A stretch of DNA of 64,000 bases from Pilimelia columellifera (GTDB lineage: Bacteria; Actinomycetota; Actinomycetes; Mycobacteriales; Micromonosporaceae), in contig NZ_BAAARY010000013.1 in the NCBI RefSeq assembly GCF_039532605.1, positions 1-64,000 on the forward strand. The letters are read 5' to 3'. The notes beneath the pieces were generated by a model. The model was not told where the DNA came from and made no database searches. It saw nothing but the letters and a program-made list of their open reading frames with translations. A program made the position numbers and the translations under genes. This document shows positions 25,520 through 38,127 of this stretch, one piece after another (the first letter of the stretch is position 1; every line of letters begins with the position of its first letter).

Positions 25520-27508
25520 TCAGAGCAGCTCCAGCGGGTCGATCTGAATCCGTGCCGGCAGCGGCGCCTTGCGGGCGCTGCGGGCGGCCGCTGCCTCGTG
25601 CAGCGCCGCCGCCAGCGCCGCAGCCTGGCCGCGGCGGATCCGGATCAGCATCCGCTCCTGATCCGCGCCGGCGGGCACCGGGCCGAGCAGCTCAGCGCCC
25701 TCGGGCAGCCGGGCCTGGTGGAGCAGGTCCGCGACGGCGGCGGCGGCGCCGGTCACGCTGGCCATCCGGGCGGCCGGAGGAAAGCCCAGCTCCCGTCGCT
25801 CAGCCAGCTCCCGGGCGGCGAACCACGCCTGATCCCAACGGACCAGCGCCTGCACCGGCGCGAGCGCGGCATCGGCGACGATCACCACCGTCCCGCCGGC
25901 CGCGGCGGGACGCGCCAGCGCCGCGGCGGCGGACCAGCGCCGCAGCGCCTCCTCAGCGGCGCGCAGATCGGCCCGGGCCAACAGCGCCCAGGTATCGAGC
26001 AGCAGCACCGCCCCGTAGCCGCCGGGGGCAGGCGGCTCAGCGCCCGGGGTCGCCACGACCACGCAGGGGCCCGCCGGCGCCTGGTCCAGGATCTCGTCGC
26101 GTCCGGAGGTGCGCACGACGGCCCCGGGGAACGCGCGCCCCAGCTCTTCGGCCGTCCGCCGGGCGCCCACGACCGAGGCGCGCAGCCGAGGGCTGCCGCA
26201 CTGCGGGCAACGGTGGCCGACCTCGCCACGGCCGCACCACCGGCAGAGCGCCGCGCCGCGGGCCACCCGCAGCTCCAACGGCCCCTGACAGTGGACGCAG
26301 CGCGCCGGCGCGCGGCAGTCCTGGCAGGCGACCGACGGCAGGTAGCCCCGCCGGGGCACCTGCGCCAGCACCGGCGCGCCGGTTCGCAGCGCGGCGGCGG
26401 CGGCCTTCCAGGCGTCGCTGGGCAGTCGCGCCGTCGCCGCCGCGGGATCGCGGGCCAGCTGCGGCTCGGCCCCCAGCGCGACCACCTGCGGCGCCGCCGC
26501 CCGGACGGTGGCCCGGTCGGCGACGATGTCCTGCGCCCAGCCCGTCTCCACCAGCAGCTGGGCCTCGGCGGTGCGGCTGAACCCGCCGACCAGGGCGGCG
26601 CAGTCGGACCGCTGGGCGCGGGTCAGCAACACCTCGCGGGCATGCGGGTACGGGGCGCGGGGCTCGGCGTGCAGATCGTCGCCGTCGTCCCACAGCACCA
26701 CCAGACGCAGGTCCGGCACCGGGGCGAACATGGCCGCACGCGTGCCGACGACGACCCGCGCGTGTCCCCGGAGCACGTCCAGGAAGCTGCGGTAACGCGC
26801 CGCCGGCCCCGACGCCGCCGAGAGGCAAACATGCCGGCCCGCGCCCAGCACGGTGGCGCAGGCGGCATCGAGCCGGTCAAGGTCACGGGCGTCCGGGACG
26901 ACAACGAGCGCGCCCCCGTCGACGGCGGCGACCAGCTCCGCGAGCCGGGTCGGCCAGTCCTCCCCGGGCAGCGCCGACCAGACGCCGCGCGCCGGCCGGC
27001 GCGCGGCGACAGCGCGCAGGAACGCCCCGCCGGCGGGGTAGCGCCGCCATCCCGGCGCCGCCGCGGACGCGGTGGCGCCGACGGTGGGTGGGATGTCGGG
27101 TGGCGGCGGGGCGCTCGCTTCCAGCGCCTTCTCTGCTCGGGCGTGACGGGGCGGCACGGCCAGCCGCAGGACGTCGGCCATCGTTCCGCCGTAACGGTCG
27201 GCGATGGCCCTGGCCAGGCCGGCGACATCGGCGGTGAGCGCCGGCGCGGCGGAGACGACGCGTTCCAGGAACGCCAGTCGACCCTGGTGGTCGGACGCGG
27301 CGACCCGCTCCAGCAGCCAGCCGTCGACCAACTTCCCAGCGAACCGGACCCGGACCCGGACCCCCGGCTGGGCGTCCGCGGCGGCGGCGGCCGGCACGAG
27401 GTAGTCGAACGGGCGGTCGAGGTGGGCCAGGCCGATGTCGACACAGACACGCGCGACCGGCAGCCGGTCTGCCGGCTGCCGGTCGGAACGCTCAGCGGCG
27501 CGCGCCAC
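25520..27508 (-). CDS. priA: PriA-like protein without helicase motifs
   Basis: Homologous to the replication-restart protein N'. The N-terminal 3'-DNA-binding domain (FDYLVP, GVRVRVRFAGKLVDGWL) and the eight-cysteine zinc-binding region (CQDCRAPARCVHC, CRWCG, CPQC; about residues 392-436) are present. The Walker A lysine motif and DEAH box are missing, VLWDDGDDLH standing where DEEH would be. This ATPase-dead form is typical of actinobacteria, so the role is probably structural. GTG start 3 bases after the metK stop. 662 residues. Confidence 0.9.
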   Translation of the reverse strand: MARAAERSDRQPADRLPVARVCVDIGLAHLDRPFDYLVPAAAAADAQPGVRVRVRFAGKLVDGWLLERVAASDHQGRLAFLERVVSAAPALTADVAGLARAIADRYGGTMADVLRLAVPPRHARAEKALEASAPPPPDIPPTVGATASAAAPGWRRYPAGGAFLRAVAARRPARGVWSALPGEDWPTRLAELVAAVDGGALVVVPDARDLDRLDAACATVLGAGRHVCLSAASGPAARYRSFLDVLRGHARVVVGTRAAMFAPVPDLRLVVLWDDGDDLHAEPRAPYPHAREVLLTRAQRSDCAALVGGFSRTAEAQLLVETGWAQDIVADRATVRAAAPQVVALGAEPQLARDPAAATARLPSDAWKAAAAALRTGAPVLAQVPRRGYLPSVACQDCRAPARCVHCQGPLELRVARGAALCRWCGRGEVGHRCPQCGSPRLRASVVGARRTAEELGRAFPGAVVRTSGRDEILDQAPAGPCVVVATPGAEPPAPGGYGAVLLLDTWALLARADLRAAEEALRRWSAAAALARPAAAGGTVVIVADAALAPVQALVRWDQAWFAARELAERRELGFPPAARMASVTGAAAAVADLLHQARLPEGAELLGPVPAGADQERMLIRIRRGQAAALAAALHEAAAARSARKAPLPARIQIDPLELL

Positions 27509-27511
27509 CCA

Positions 27512-28702
27512 CTAGCCGGCGGCGGACTTCAGATCGGCGACCCGGTCGGTGCGCTCCCAGGTCAGGTCCGGCAGCTCCCGGCCGAAGTGGCCGTAGGCGG
27601 CGGTCTGCTGGTAAATCGGGCGCAGCAGGTCAAGATCCCGGATGATCGCTGCCGGACGCAGATCGAAGGCGTCACGGATGGCCTTCTCGATCCGATCGAC
27701 GGCCACGTTCTCGGTGCCGAACGTCTCGACGAACAGGCTGACCGGGGCGGCCTTGCCGATGGCGTACGCGACCTGGACCTCGCACCGCTCGGCCAGGCCG
27801 GCGGCCACGACGTTCTTGGCGACCCAGCGCATCGCGTAGGCGGCCGAGCGGTCGACCTTCGAAGGGTCCTTGCCCGAGAACGCGCCACCGCCGTGCCGGG
27901 CGTAGCCGCCGTAGGTGTCCACAATGATCTTCCGGCCGGTAAGGCCGGCGTCGCCCATCGGGCCGCCGATCTCGAAACGACCGGTGGGGTTCACCAGCAA
28001 CTGGTAGCCGTTGGTGTCCAGACCGAGGCCCTCGAGCTCCGGTCCGAGGACGTGCTCGCGCACGTCCGGCGCCAGCAGCGTCTCCAGCGAGATGTCGGCG
28101 GCGTGCTGGCTGGACACGACCACGGTGTCCAACCTGACCGGCCGCAGGCCGTCGTACTCGATGGTGACCTGCGTCTTGCCGTCAGGCCGCAGGTAGGGGA
28201 CAGTCCCGTCCTTGCGGACCGTGGCCAGACGCCGGGACAGCCGGTGTGCCAGCGCGATCGGCAGCGGCATCAGCTCGGGCGTCTCGGAGCAGGCGAACCC
28301 GAACATCATGCCCTGGTCGCCGGCGCCCTGGATGTCGAGCTGGTCGCCGGCGGCGCCGGTGCGCTGCTCGATAGCGGTGTCGACGCCCTGGGCGATGTCC
28401 GGCGACTGGGACCCGATCGAGACGCTCACGCCGCAGGAGGCCCCGTCGAAGCCCTTCTTGGACGAGTCGTATCCGATGTTGAGGATGGTCTCGCGGACGA
28501 TCGTCGGGATATCGGCGTAGGCGGACGTGGTGACCTCGCCCGCCACATGCACCTGACCGGTGGTGATGAGCGTCTCGACGGCGACCCGGCTACGCGGGTC
28601 CTGCGTCAGCAGGGCGTCGAGAATCCCGTCGCTGATCTGGTCAGCGATCTTGTCCGGGTGGCCCTCAGTGACAGACTCCGAGGTGAAAAACCGGCGTACC
28701 AC
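27512..28702 (-). CDS. metK: S-adenosylmethionine synthetase
   Basis: Makes SAM from methionine and ATP. The 396-residue protein has GHPDKIADQISD, the GAGDQGMMFG ATP-binding motif and GGGAFSGKDPSKVDRSAAY. The GTG at 28702 has GGGAG 4 bases upstream and gives the family N terminus VVRRFFTSESVTEGHPDK; the frame extends far upstream only as a shadow. Between coaBC and priA. I searched the 193-base upstream gap and saw no SAM riboswitch core. Confidence 0.97.
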   Translation of the reverse strand: MVRRFFTSESVTEGHPDKIADQISDGILDALLTQDPRSRVAVETLITTGQVHVAGEVTTSAYADIPTIVRETILNIGYDSSKKGFDGASCGVSVSIGSQSPDIAQGVDTAIEQRTGAAGDQLDIQGAGDQGMMFGFACSETPELMPLPIALAHRLSRRLATVRKDGTVPYLRPDGKTQVTIEYDGLRPVRLDTVVVSSQHAADISLETLLAPDVREHVLGPELEGLGLDTNGYQLLVNPTGRFEIGGPMGDAGLTGRKIIVDTYGGYARHGGGAFSGKDPSKVDRSAAYAMRWVAKNVVAAGLAERCEVQVAYAIGKAAPVSLFVETFGTENVAVDRIEKAIRDAFDLRPAAIIRDLDLLRPIYQQTAAYGHFGRELPDLTWERTDRVADLKSAAG

Positions 28703-28895
28703 AGCACTCCCTAGGTCCGAAACATCGCGCCGCCCCGACGCAGGACATGCCGGCCACCGTGGCGCCAAGACCCTGGTGGTCGCAGTTGGAACGCCTCCGA
28801 GGCCCCGTCGCCGACGACGACCGAGGCTGCGAAGTCTACGGCCACCAGCAGCTTGTTCGAGAGTACGCGCTCCGGGTGTCGCGGCGGCAGCCCGC

Positions 28896-30086
28896 CTACG
28901 CCATCCGGCTGACGATGAGGTCCCAGACCGCGGCGGCGACCTCCGCCTTCGGGCGCGAGGAGATCTCGGCGGCGGCCCCGCGGGCGTCGTAGACCACGAC
29001 GGCGTTGTCGTCAACGGCGAAGCCGCGACCGTCGCCGACCTCGTTGGCGACGATGAGGTCGGCACGCTTGGCGACCAGCTTGGCCCGGGCGTGCCGTGCG
29101 GTGTCGCGGGTCTCGGCGGCGAAGGCCACCAGGATCTGACCGGGCGGTTTGGCCGCCCCGAGTTCGGCGGCGATGTCGGGATTGGCCACCAGCGACAGGG
29201 TCAGCGCGTCGCCCACATCCGCCTTCTTGATCTTGTCGACCGCGACGGCGGCGGGGCGGTAGTCGGCGGGCGCGGCGGCCATCACGATGACGTCCGCGCC
29301 CTCGGCCGCGGCCAGCGTCGCCGACCGTAGCTGCCCGGTGGTCTCCACCGCCACCACCGCGACACCGGCCGGCGCCGGCAGCGACACGTTCGCGCTCACC
29401 ACGGTGACCTCGGCGCCACGGGCCGCGGCCTCGGCCGCGAACGCGTACCCCTGCTTGCCCGACGAGCGGTTCCCGACGTACCGCACCGGGTCGATCGGCT
29501 CCCGGGTGCCGCCGGCGGTGACCACCACCCGACGTCCGCGCAGATCGTCCTTCACGCCGGCCAACACCCGCAGCGCGAACGCGAAGATCTGCGACGGGTC
29601 GGGCAGCCGGCCCTTGCCGGTGTCGGCGCCGGTCAACCGACCGGAGTCCGGTTCGATCACCCAGGCGCCGCGTCGCCGCAACGTCGCCACGTTCGCGACG
29701 GTGGCCGGGTGCTCCCACATCTCCGTGTGCATCGCCGGCGCGAAGACCACCGGGCACCTGGCCGTGAGCAGGGTGGTGGTGAGCAGGTCGTCGGCGAGTC
29801 CGTGGGCGGCCCTGGCGAGCAGGTCGGCGGTGGCGGGGGCGACGAGCACGAGATCGGCGGTTTGACCCAGCCGCACGTGCGGCACCTCGTGGACGTCCTG
29901 CCAGACGGTCTCGCTGACCCGGTGGCCGGAGAGGGCCTCCCAGGTCGGCGCCCCCACAAACCGCAGCGCGGCGGCTGTCGGCGCCACCCGCACGTCGTGC
30001 CCGGACTCGGTGAACAGCCGTAGCAGCTCACACGCCTTGTAGGCGGCGATGCCGCCGCCTACACCCAGCACGATGCTCGGGCCCAT
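28896..30086 (-). CDS. coaBC: Bifunctional phosphopantothenoylcysteine decarboxylase / phosphopantothenate-cysteine ligase
   Basis: Two steps of coenzyme A synthesis. The N-terminal CoaC flavoprotein domain (about 1-180) has GVGGGIAAYKACEL and APAMHTEMWEHPATVANV. The C-terminal CoaB ligase domain has VTAGGTREPIDPVRYVGNRSSGKQG and the KIKK loop. In the CoaC flap the segment reads SGRLTGADTGKGRL, without the Cys of the E. coli ACG motif; I recall this as usual in actinobacteria. Lies 17 bases after rpoZ. 396 residues. Confidence 0.96.
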   Translation of the reverse strand: MGPSIVLGVGGGIAAYKACELLRLFTESGHDVRVAPTAAALRFVGAPTWEALSGHRVSETVWQDVHEVPHVRLGQTADLVLVAPATADLLARAAHGLADDLLTTTLLTARCPVVFAPAMHTEMWEHPATVANVATLRRRGAWVIEPDSGRLTGADTGKGRLPDPSQIFAFALRVLAGVKDDLRGRRVVVTAGGTREPIDPVRYVGNRSSGKQGYAFAAEAAARGAEVTVVSANVSLPAPAGVAVVAVETTGQLRSATLAAAEGADVIVMAAAPADYRPAAVAVDKIKKADVGDALTLSLVANPDIAAELGAAKPPGQILVAFAAETRDTARHARAKLVAKRADLIVANEVGDGRGFAVDDNAVVVYDARGAAAEISSRPKAEVAAAVWDLIVSRMA

Positions 30087-30103
30087 CGACGGCGGCTGTC
30101 GGC

Positions 30104-30367
30104 TCAGACTTCGCCGGTCGGCTCGGCGGTGAGCAGACCGCCGTTGATCTCGCGCAGCGCGATGGACAGCGCCTTCTCCTGCGGGGTGGTCTCGACCAGC
30201 GGGCCGACATACTCGAGCAGACCCTCGCCGAGCTGGCTGTAGTAGGCGTTGATCTGGCGAGCGCGCTTGGCCGCGAAGATCACCAGGGCGTACTTGGAGT
30301 TGGTCTTCTCAAGCAGCTCGTCGATCGGCGGGGAGGTGATGCCCTCGGGGTTGGCGATAGTGGCCAC
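30104..30367 (-). CDS. rpoZ: RNA polymerase omega subunit
   Basis: Assists folding and assembly of the beta' subunit of RNA polymerase. The 87-residue protein has GITSPPIDELLEKTNSKY and KRARQINAYYSQLGEG, the hallmark omega segments. GTG start at 30367 with GAGGA upstream. Located between gmk (10 bases) and coaBC (17 bases) in the conserved gmk-rpoZ-coaBC order. Confidence 0.96.
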   Translation of the reverse strand: MATIANPEGITSPPIDELLEKTNSKYALVIFAAKRARQINAYYSQLGEGLLEYVGPLVETTPQEKALSIALREINGGLLTAEPTGEV

Positions 30368-30377
30368 GAAGCGGTCC

Positions 30378-30959
30378 TCAGCTCTGATTAGACGGCGAAC
30401 CGAGCAAGGTTATCAGCTCGTCCGCGGCACGCTCGACGTAGTCGTTGACGATCGTCACGTCGAACTCCTTCTCCGCGGCCAGCTCGTCGTCGGCGTGGGC
30501 CAGCCGGCGGGCGATGGTCGCCTCGTCGTCGGTGCCGCGGCCGATGAGGCGCCGCCGCAGCTCCTGGACGCTCGGCGGGGCCAGGAACACCAGCTGCGCC
30601 CCGGGCATCGACGCGCGGACCTGACGGGCGCCCTGGAGGTCGATCTTCAGCAGGGTGGAGATGCCGGCGGCAAGGTTGCCCTCGACCTGGGCGCGTGGGG
30701 TGCCGTAGAGGTTGCCGGCGAACTCGGCCCATTCGAGAAGCTGGTCGCCCTCGATCAGCCGGGTGAACTCGGGGCGGCCCACGAAGTGGTAGTGGACGCC
30801 GTCGACCTCGTAGTCGCGCTTGCGGCGGGTGGTGACCGAGACCGAGAGCCGTAGCCATGGAGCGCGCGCCCGGATCAGCTCGATCACACTGTCCTTGCCG
30901 ACCCCGGAGGGGCCGGAGAGGACAGTGAGTCGGGCTGCCGGGCGCGCGTCGTCATGCAT
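30378..30959 (-). CDS. gmk: Guanylate kinase
   Basis: Phosphorylates GMP to GDP. The 193-residue protein has LTVLSGPSGVGKDSV (P-loop about residues 16-24), SVSVTTRRKRDYEVDGVHYHFV with the GMP-binding Arg/Tyr, and LLEWAEFAGNLYGTP. The P-loop reads GKDS where GKST or GKSS is normal, placing Asp at the residue after the catalytic Lys. Between mihF and rpoZ. Confidence 0.95.
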   Translation of the reverse strand: MHDDARPAARLTVLSGPSGVGKDSVIELIRARAPWLRLSVSVTTRRKRDYEVDGVHYHFVGRPEFTRLIEGDQLLEWAEFAGNLYGTPRAQVEGNLAAGISTLLKIDLQGARQVRASMPGAQLVFLAPPSVQELRRRLIGRGTDDEATIARRLAHADDELAAEKEFDVTIVNDYVERAADELITLLGSPSNQS

Positions 30960-30985
30960 GCGTCGTTTCTACACGGCGCGGTTTG

Positions 30986-31303
30986 TCAGCTCGCAGCGAA
31001 CTCCCCCAGCAGCGCCTTGCGCTGCTGGTCGCCCAGACCACGCAGACGGCGGCTGTCGGCGATCTTGAGCTTCTCCATAATCTGCGTGGCACGGATCTTG
31101 CCGATGCCCGGAAGCGCCTGAAGCACCGCCGAGACCTTCAGCTTGCCGACCACATCGTCGGCCTCGGCGCGCTCGAGCACGTCGGCCAGGGTGGTCTTGC
31201 CCTGCTTGAGCTGGTCCTTCAGCTCAGCTCGGGCCTTGCGGATCTCCGCGGCCTTCTCCAGCGCAGCGGCGCGCTGCTCGGGGCTCAGTGTCGGGAGCGG
31301 CAC
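30986..31303 (-). CDS. mihF: Actinobacterial integration host factor
   Basis: A small nucleoid-associated DNA-binding protein, unrelated in fold to E. coli IHF. At 105 residues with LKVSAVLQALPGIGKIRATQIMEKLKIADSRRLRGLG, it carries the helix-two-turns-helix lesion-binding-like motif of mIHF/sIHF. The N terminus is a charged helix (AAALEKAAEIRKARAELK). GTG start with GAGGAG 5 bases upstream. It leads the mihF-gmk-rpoZ-coaBC-metK-priA run and has its own promoter. Confidence 0.95.
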   Translation of the reverse strand: MPLPTLSPEQRAAALEKAAEIRKARAELKDQLKQGKTTLADVLERAEADDVVGKLKVSAVLQALPGIGKIRATQIMEKLKIADSRRLRGLGDQQRKALLGEFAAS

Positions 31304-31407
31304 CAGTTCTCCTCAGGTCCCTCGCGCCGTCACGGAGTGTGGCGGCGCCGTCGTGAAACATGGTGTGCCTGCGACCGCGTGTGGCACGCGGTAGCCAGCG
31401 GGACGGA

Positions 31408-31436
31408 AAACTAGCGGTCACCGGCGTTTTCAGCAA
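31408..31436 (-). promoter_or_regulatory. Promoter of mihF-gmk-rpoZ
   Basis: On the minus strand TTGCTG (31431-31436) and TAGTTT (31408-31413) are separated by exactly 17 bases, about 105 bases before the mihF start and after the pyrF stop. This fits the primary sigma factor consensus. Confidence 0.6.
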
Positions 31437-31484
31437 CGTCGCCTGAGCAAGATCACAAATATCCGAGCCGGCGGCGCCAACCGG

Positions 31485-32318
31485 TCACGGCCTCAGGACG
31501 GCCGCGCAGGCGTCCCGGGCGCGCTCAGCGGCGGCCCGCAGCGCGCCCGGGTCGGGACCAGCGCCCAGCACTTCGCGCGAGTAGGACGGGAGCACGGCGG
31601 ACAGGTCGTCGCCGAAGACCTCGCGCAGGCCCGCCGGGGCGCCGCCCTGCGCGCCGAGGCCCGGCGCGAGCATCGGACCATTGACGTTCGCCAACTCATG
31701 CCCGGTCCGCCCGATCGTCGCGCCAACCACGATGCCGAAGCTTCCCAGCGGCGTAGCACCAGCGTTGAGCAGGGAAATCTCGTCGACGACCGTCTGCGCG
31801 ACAGTGCGTCCGTCGGCGGAGCGGGCGTGCTGCACGCCCGCGCCCTCCGGGTTCGAGGTGAGCGCGAGCACGAAGACGCCGGCGTGGTGGTCGACCGCGG
31901 TGGCGAACAGCGGGGCGAGCGATCCAACGCCCAGATACGGCGAGGCAGTGACAGCGTCGACCGCCAGGGGGCTCGACGGATCGAGGTACGCCGAGGCGTA
32001 TGCCTGCATCGTCGACCCGATGTCGCCGCGTTTCACATCGAGAAGAATCAATGCGCCGGCTTCCCGGCACTGTCGGATAGTTGACTCAAGTATTGCAATC
32101 CCGCGGGATCCGTACTTCTCGAAGAAGGCGGACTGCGGCTTGATCACAGCCACCCGGTCCCCGACCGCCGCCACGACCCCGTCGCTGAAACGAGCGAGCC
32201 CGTCAACACTGTCCGTGAGGCCCCAGGCCGCCAACAACGACGGATGCGGGTCAACCCCCACGCACAGCGGACCCCGCTCGACCATCGCCCGGACAAGCCG
32301 GGCGCCGAATGGCTCCAT
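31485..32318 (-). CDS. pyrF: Orotidine-5'-phosphate decarboxylase
   Basis: Last step of UMP synthesis. The 277-residue protein is the actinobacterial type-2 form, with LLDVKRGDIGSTMQAYASAYL (catalytic Lys/Asp tetrad) and LCVGVDPHPSLL near the N terminus. ATG at 32318 with GGAGAG 5 bases upstream; the frame opens further upstream without support. It follows bioA after 22 bases and is the last gene of the pyrimidine operon. Confidence 0.95.
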   Translation of the reverse strand: MEPFGARLVRAMVERGPLCVGVDPHPSLLAAWGLTDSVDGLARFSDGVVAAVGDRVAVIKPQSAFFEKYGSRGIAILESTIRQCREAGALILLDVKRGDIGSTMQAYASAYLDPSSPLAVDAVTASPYLGVGSLAPLFATAVDHHAGVFVLALTSNPEGAGVQHARSADGRTVAQTVVDEISLLNAGATPLGSFGIVVGATIGRTGHELANVNGPMLAPGLGAQGGAPAGLREVFGDDLSAVLPSYSREVLGAGPDPGALRAAAERARDACAAVLRP

Positions 32319-32340
32319 GATGTCTCTCCTCACTGTTCGA

Positions 32341-33648
32341 TCAATGTCCGACCGCTTGGTGATGCTGTGTGGATGCCCGCGCCGCCGCCCCGATCGCGGC
32401 GCCGATACGTTCGATTTCACCTGTCTCAGCGACGTATGACGGCATCGTGTAGATCAGGTCGCGGAACGGTCGCAGCCAGACCCCCGCCTCCGCCGCCGCC
32501 GCGGTGGCCACCGCGAGCGGCGCCGGGGCCGCCAGCTGCACCACGCCGATCGCGCCCAGCACCCGCACGTCCGTCACGCCCGGCGCGCCGCCCAGCGGCG
32601 ACAGCGACGTCCGCAGTGATGCCTCGATCCGCGCCACGTCGGCCCGCCAGGCGCCGTCGGCGAGCAGCTCGATCGATGCGTTCGCGACCGCGCAGGCCAA
32701 CGGGTTGCCCATGAAGGTCGGCCCGTGCGCCAGCACCGGCACCTCGCCCTGGGCGATCCCGGCCGCCACCGCCGGCACGCACAGCGTCGCCGCCAACGAC
32801 AGGTAGCCGCCGGTGAGCGCCTTACCCAGGCACATGATGTCCGGGGTGACTCCCGCGTGGTCGGCGGCGAACAGCGCGCCGGTGCGCCCGAACCCGGTCG
32901 CGATCTCGTCGAAGACGAGCAGAATGTCGTGCTCGTCGCAGAGCCGGCGCAGCTCCCGCAGGTAGGCCGGGCTGTGAAAACGCATCCCGCCGGCGCCCTG
33001 CACGACCGGCTCCACGATGACGGCGGCCAGCTCGTCCGCGTGCCGACCCAACGCGTCGGCCACGATGGACACATACGCCGGGTCGGCCGGCGCGTCGAAG
33101 CCGTCCGGTGGGGGCGGGGCGAACAACTGGCTCGGCAGCACCCCGCGCCACAGCTGATGCATCCCGCCATCGGGATCGCAGACGCTCATCGGGTGGAAGG
33201 TGTCGCCGTGGTAGCCGCCGCGCCAGGTCGCCAGCCGCCGCTTCTCGGGCCGGCCACGCGAGCGCCAGTGCTGCAACGCCATCTTGACCGCGACCTCGAC
33301 GGACACCGAGCCGGAGTCGCACAGGAACACATGTTCCAGGCCGTCCGGGGTCAGCTCCACCAGCCGGCGGCACAGCTCGACCGCCGGAGCGTGGGTGAGG
33401 CCGCCGAACATGACGTGACTCATCCGCCCGAGCTGGTCGACGACCGCGGCGTCCAGCGCCGGGTGCCGGTAGCCGTGGATCGCCGCCCACCACGACGACA
33501 TGCCGTCGATGAGCTCCCGGCCGTCGGCCAGCGTCAGGCGCGTCCCGGCCGCCGACTCCACGACGTACGGGTCGACCTGACCTGGCATCGGCGCGTACGG
33601 ATGCCAGACGTGCGCGCGGTCCAGCCGCAACAGCTCCGTCGGGGTCAC
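32341..33648 (-). CDS. bioA: Adenosylmethionine--8-amino-7-oxononanoate aminotransferase
   Basis: A PLP enzyme that converts KAPA to DAPA in biotin synthesis using SAM as amino donor. In its 435 residues, W53-W54 in SSWW, VFDEIATGFGRTG (D247) and the PLP lysine K276 in CLGKALTGG match BioA and not other class III aminotransferases. The GTG at 33648 overlaps the pyrD stop as GTGA, so it is translationally coupled to pyrimidine genes, an unusual place. No bioF, bioD or bioB is near. Confidence 0.95.
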   Translation of the reverse strand: MTPTELLRLDRAHVWHPYAPMPGQVDPYVVESAAGTRLTLADGRELIDGMSSWWAAIHGYRHPALDAAVVDQLGRMSHVMFGGLTHAPAVELCRRLVELTPDGLEHVFLCDSGSVSVEVAVKMALQHWRSRGRPEKRRLATWRGGYHGDTFHPMSVCDPDGGMHQLWRGVLPSQLFAPPPPDGFDAPADPAYVSIVADALGRHADELAAVIVEPVVQGAGGMRFHSPAYLRELRRLCDEHDILLVFDEIATGFGRTGALFAADHAGVTPDIMCLGKALTGGYLSLAATLCVPAVAAGIAQGEVPVLAHGPTFMGNPLACAVANASIELLADGAWRADVARIEASLRTSLSPLGGAPGVTDVRVLGAIGVVQLAAPAPLAVATAAAAEAGVWLRPFRDLIYTMPSYVAETGEIERIGAAIGAAARASTQHHQAVGH

Positions 33649-34682
33649 CGCGACGATCCGCGGGCCACCGCCCGCGCCAACGCCGGCCCACGGTAGATGA
33701 GACCGGAGTAGATCTGCGCCAGGCTCGCCCCGGCGTCGAAGAGCCGGGACGCGTCGTCCGGGTCGACGATCCCGCCGACGCCGATGATCGGCAACGCGCC
33801 GCCGGTCTGCCGGTGCACAAACCGGACGACCTCCTGCGCCCGCGCGGCCAGCGGCCGGCCGGACAGGCCACCGGCCTCGCCGGCCAGCCGCTGGTCCGCG
33901 CCGGCCAGCCCGGCCCGCGACACGGTCGTGTTCGTGGCGATGAGACCCGCGACGCCCCGGTCGGCGCAGACCTGGAGCACCTCGCCGATCCCCCGCTCCG
34001 ACAGGTCCGGGGCGATCTTGACCAGCACCGGCGGCGGCGTCGCCCGCCCCGGGGCCGGCCGGCTCACCAGGGCCGCCACCAGGGCGTCCAGATGGTCTCG
34101 GTCCTGGAGGTCACGAAGGCCGGGCGTGTTGGGCGAGGAGACGTTCACCGCGATGTAGTCGGCGTGCCGGGCCAGCAGGTCGTACGAGGCGAGGTAGTCC
34201 CCCACCGCCTCGTCGAGCGGGGTGACCTTCGACTTGCCGAGGGAGATCCCCAGCGGCACGCCGATCGGGCGCGGCAGCGCCGCGATCCGATCGGCGAGCG
34301 CCGCGGCGCCGGCGTTGTTGAAGCCCATCCGGTTGATGACGGCCTCGCTGTCGCGCAGCCGGAACATCCGCGGACGCGGATTGCCCGGCTGGGCGTGCCG
34401 GGTGACGGTGCCGACCTCCACGAAGCCGAACCCCAGAGCCGGCCAGGCCGGCAGGGCCGTCCCGTTCTTGTCCATACCGGCGGCCAGGCCGACCGGGTTC
34501 GGGAAGTCCACCCCGAACACCGTCCGCGGGGCGCGGTAGGCGTACCGGGCGCGCAGCAGCGCCAACGCCGCCGGACGCCGGGACAGGGCGGCCAGCCTGC
34601 GCATCGTCCAGTCGTGCGCTGTCTCGGCGTCGCCGCCGCCGACCCGGAACAGCACCGGCCGCACGGCCCGCTCGAAGATCAC
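33645..34682 (-). CDS. pyrD: Dihydroorotate dehydrogenase (quinone), class 2
   Basis: Oxidises dihydroorotate to orotate at the membrane, passing electrons to quinone. The 345-residue protein has an N-terminal amphipathic stretch (about 1-45), PNPVGLAAGMDKN, the catalytic-serine motif NVSSPNTPGLR and an IIGVGGI FMN-phosphate site, all class 2 features. GTG start at 34682, 31 bases after carB. Confidence 0.95.
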   Translation of the reverse strand: MIFERAVRPVLFRVGGGDAETAHDWTMRRLAALSRRPAALALLRARYAYRAPRTVFGVDFPNPVGLAAGMDKNGTALPAWPALGFGFVEVGTVTRHAQPGNPRPRMFRLRDSEAVINRMGFNNAGAAALADRIAALPRPIGVPLGISLGKSKVTPLDEAVGDYLASYDLLARHADYIAVNVSSPNTPGLRDLQDRDHLDALVAALVSRPAPGRATPPPVLVKIAPDLSERGIGEVLQVCADRGVAGLIATNTTVSRAGLAGADQRLAGEAGGLSGRPLAARAQEVVRFVHRQTGGALPIIGVGGIVDPDDASRLFDAGASLAQIYSGLIYRGPALARAVARGSSR

Positions 34683-34713
34683 CGGCTACCGCCTCGGCTG
34701 TGGACCTGCCGGC

Positions 34714-38119
<3,406 letters not shown>

Positions 38120-38127
<8 letters not shown>

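Noticed and set aside
25403..28714. 1103-codon open frame on the plus strand opposite priA and metK
   Set aside because: Antisense shadow with no recognisable protein features.
28703..28895. Possible SAM riboswitch before metK
   Set aside because: None of the known SAM riboswitch core sequences was seen in the 193 bases.
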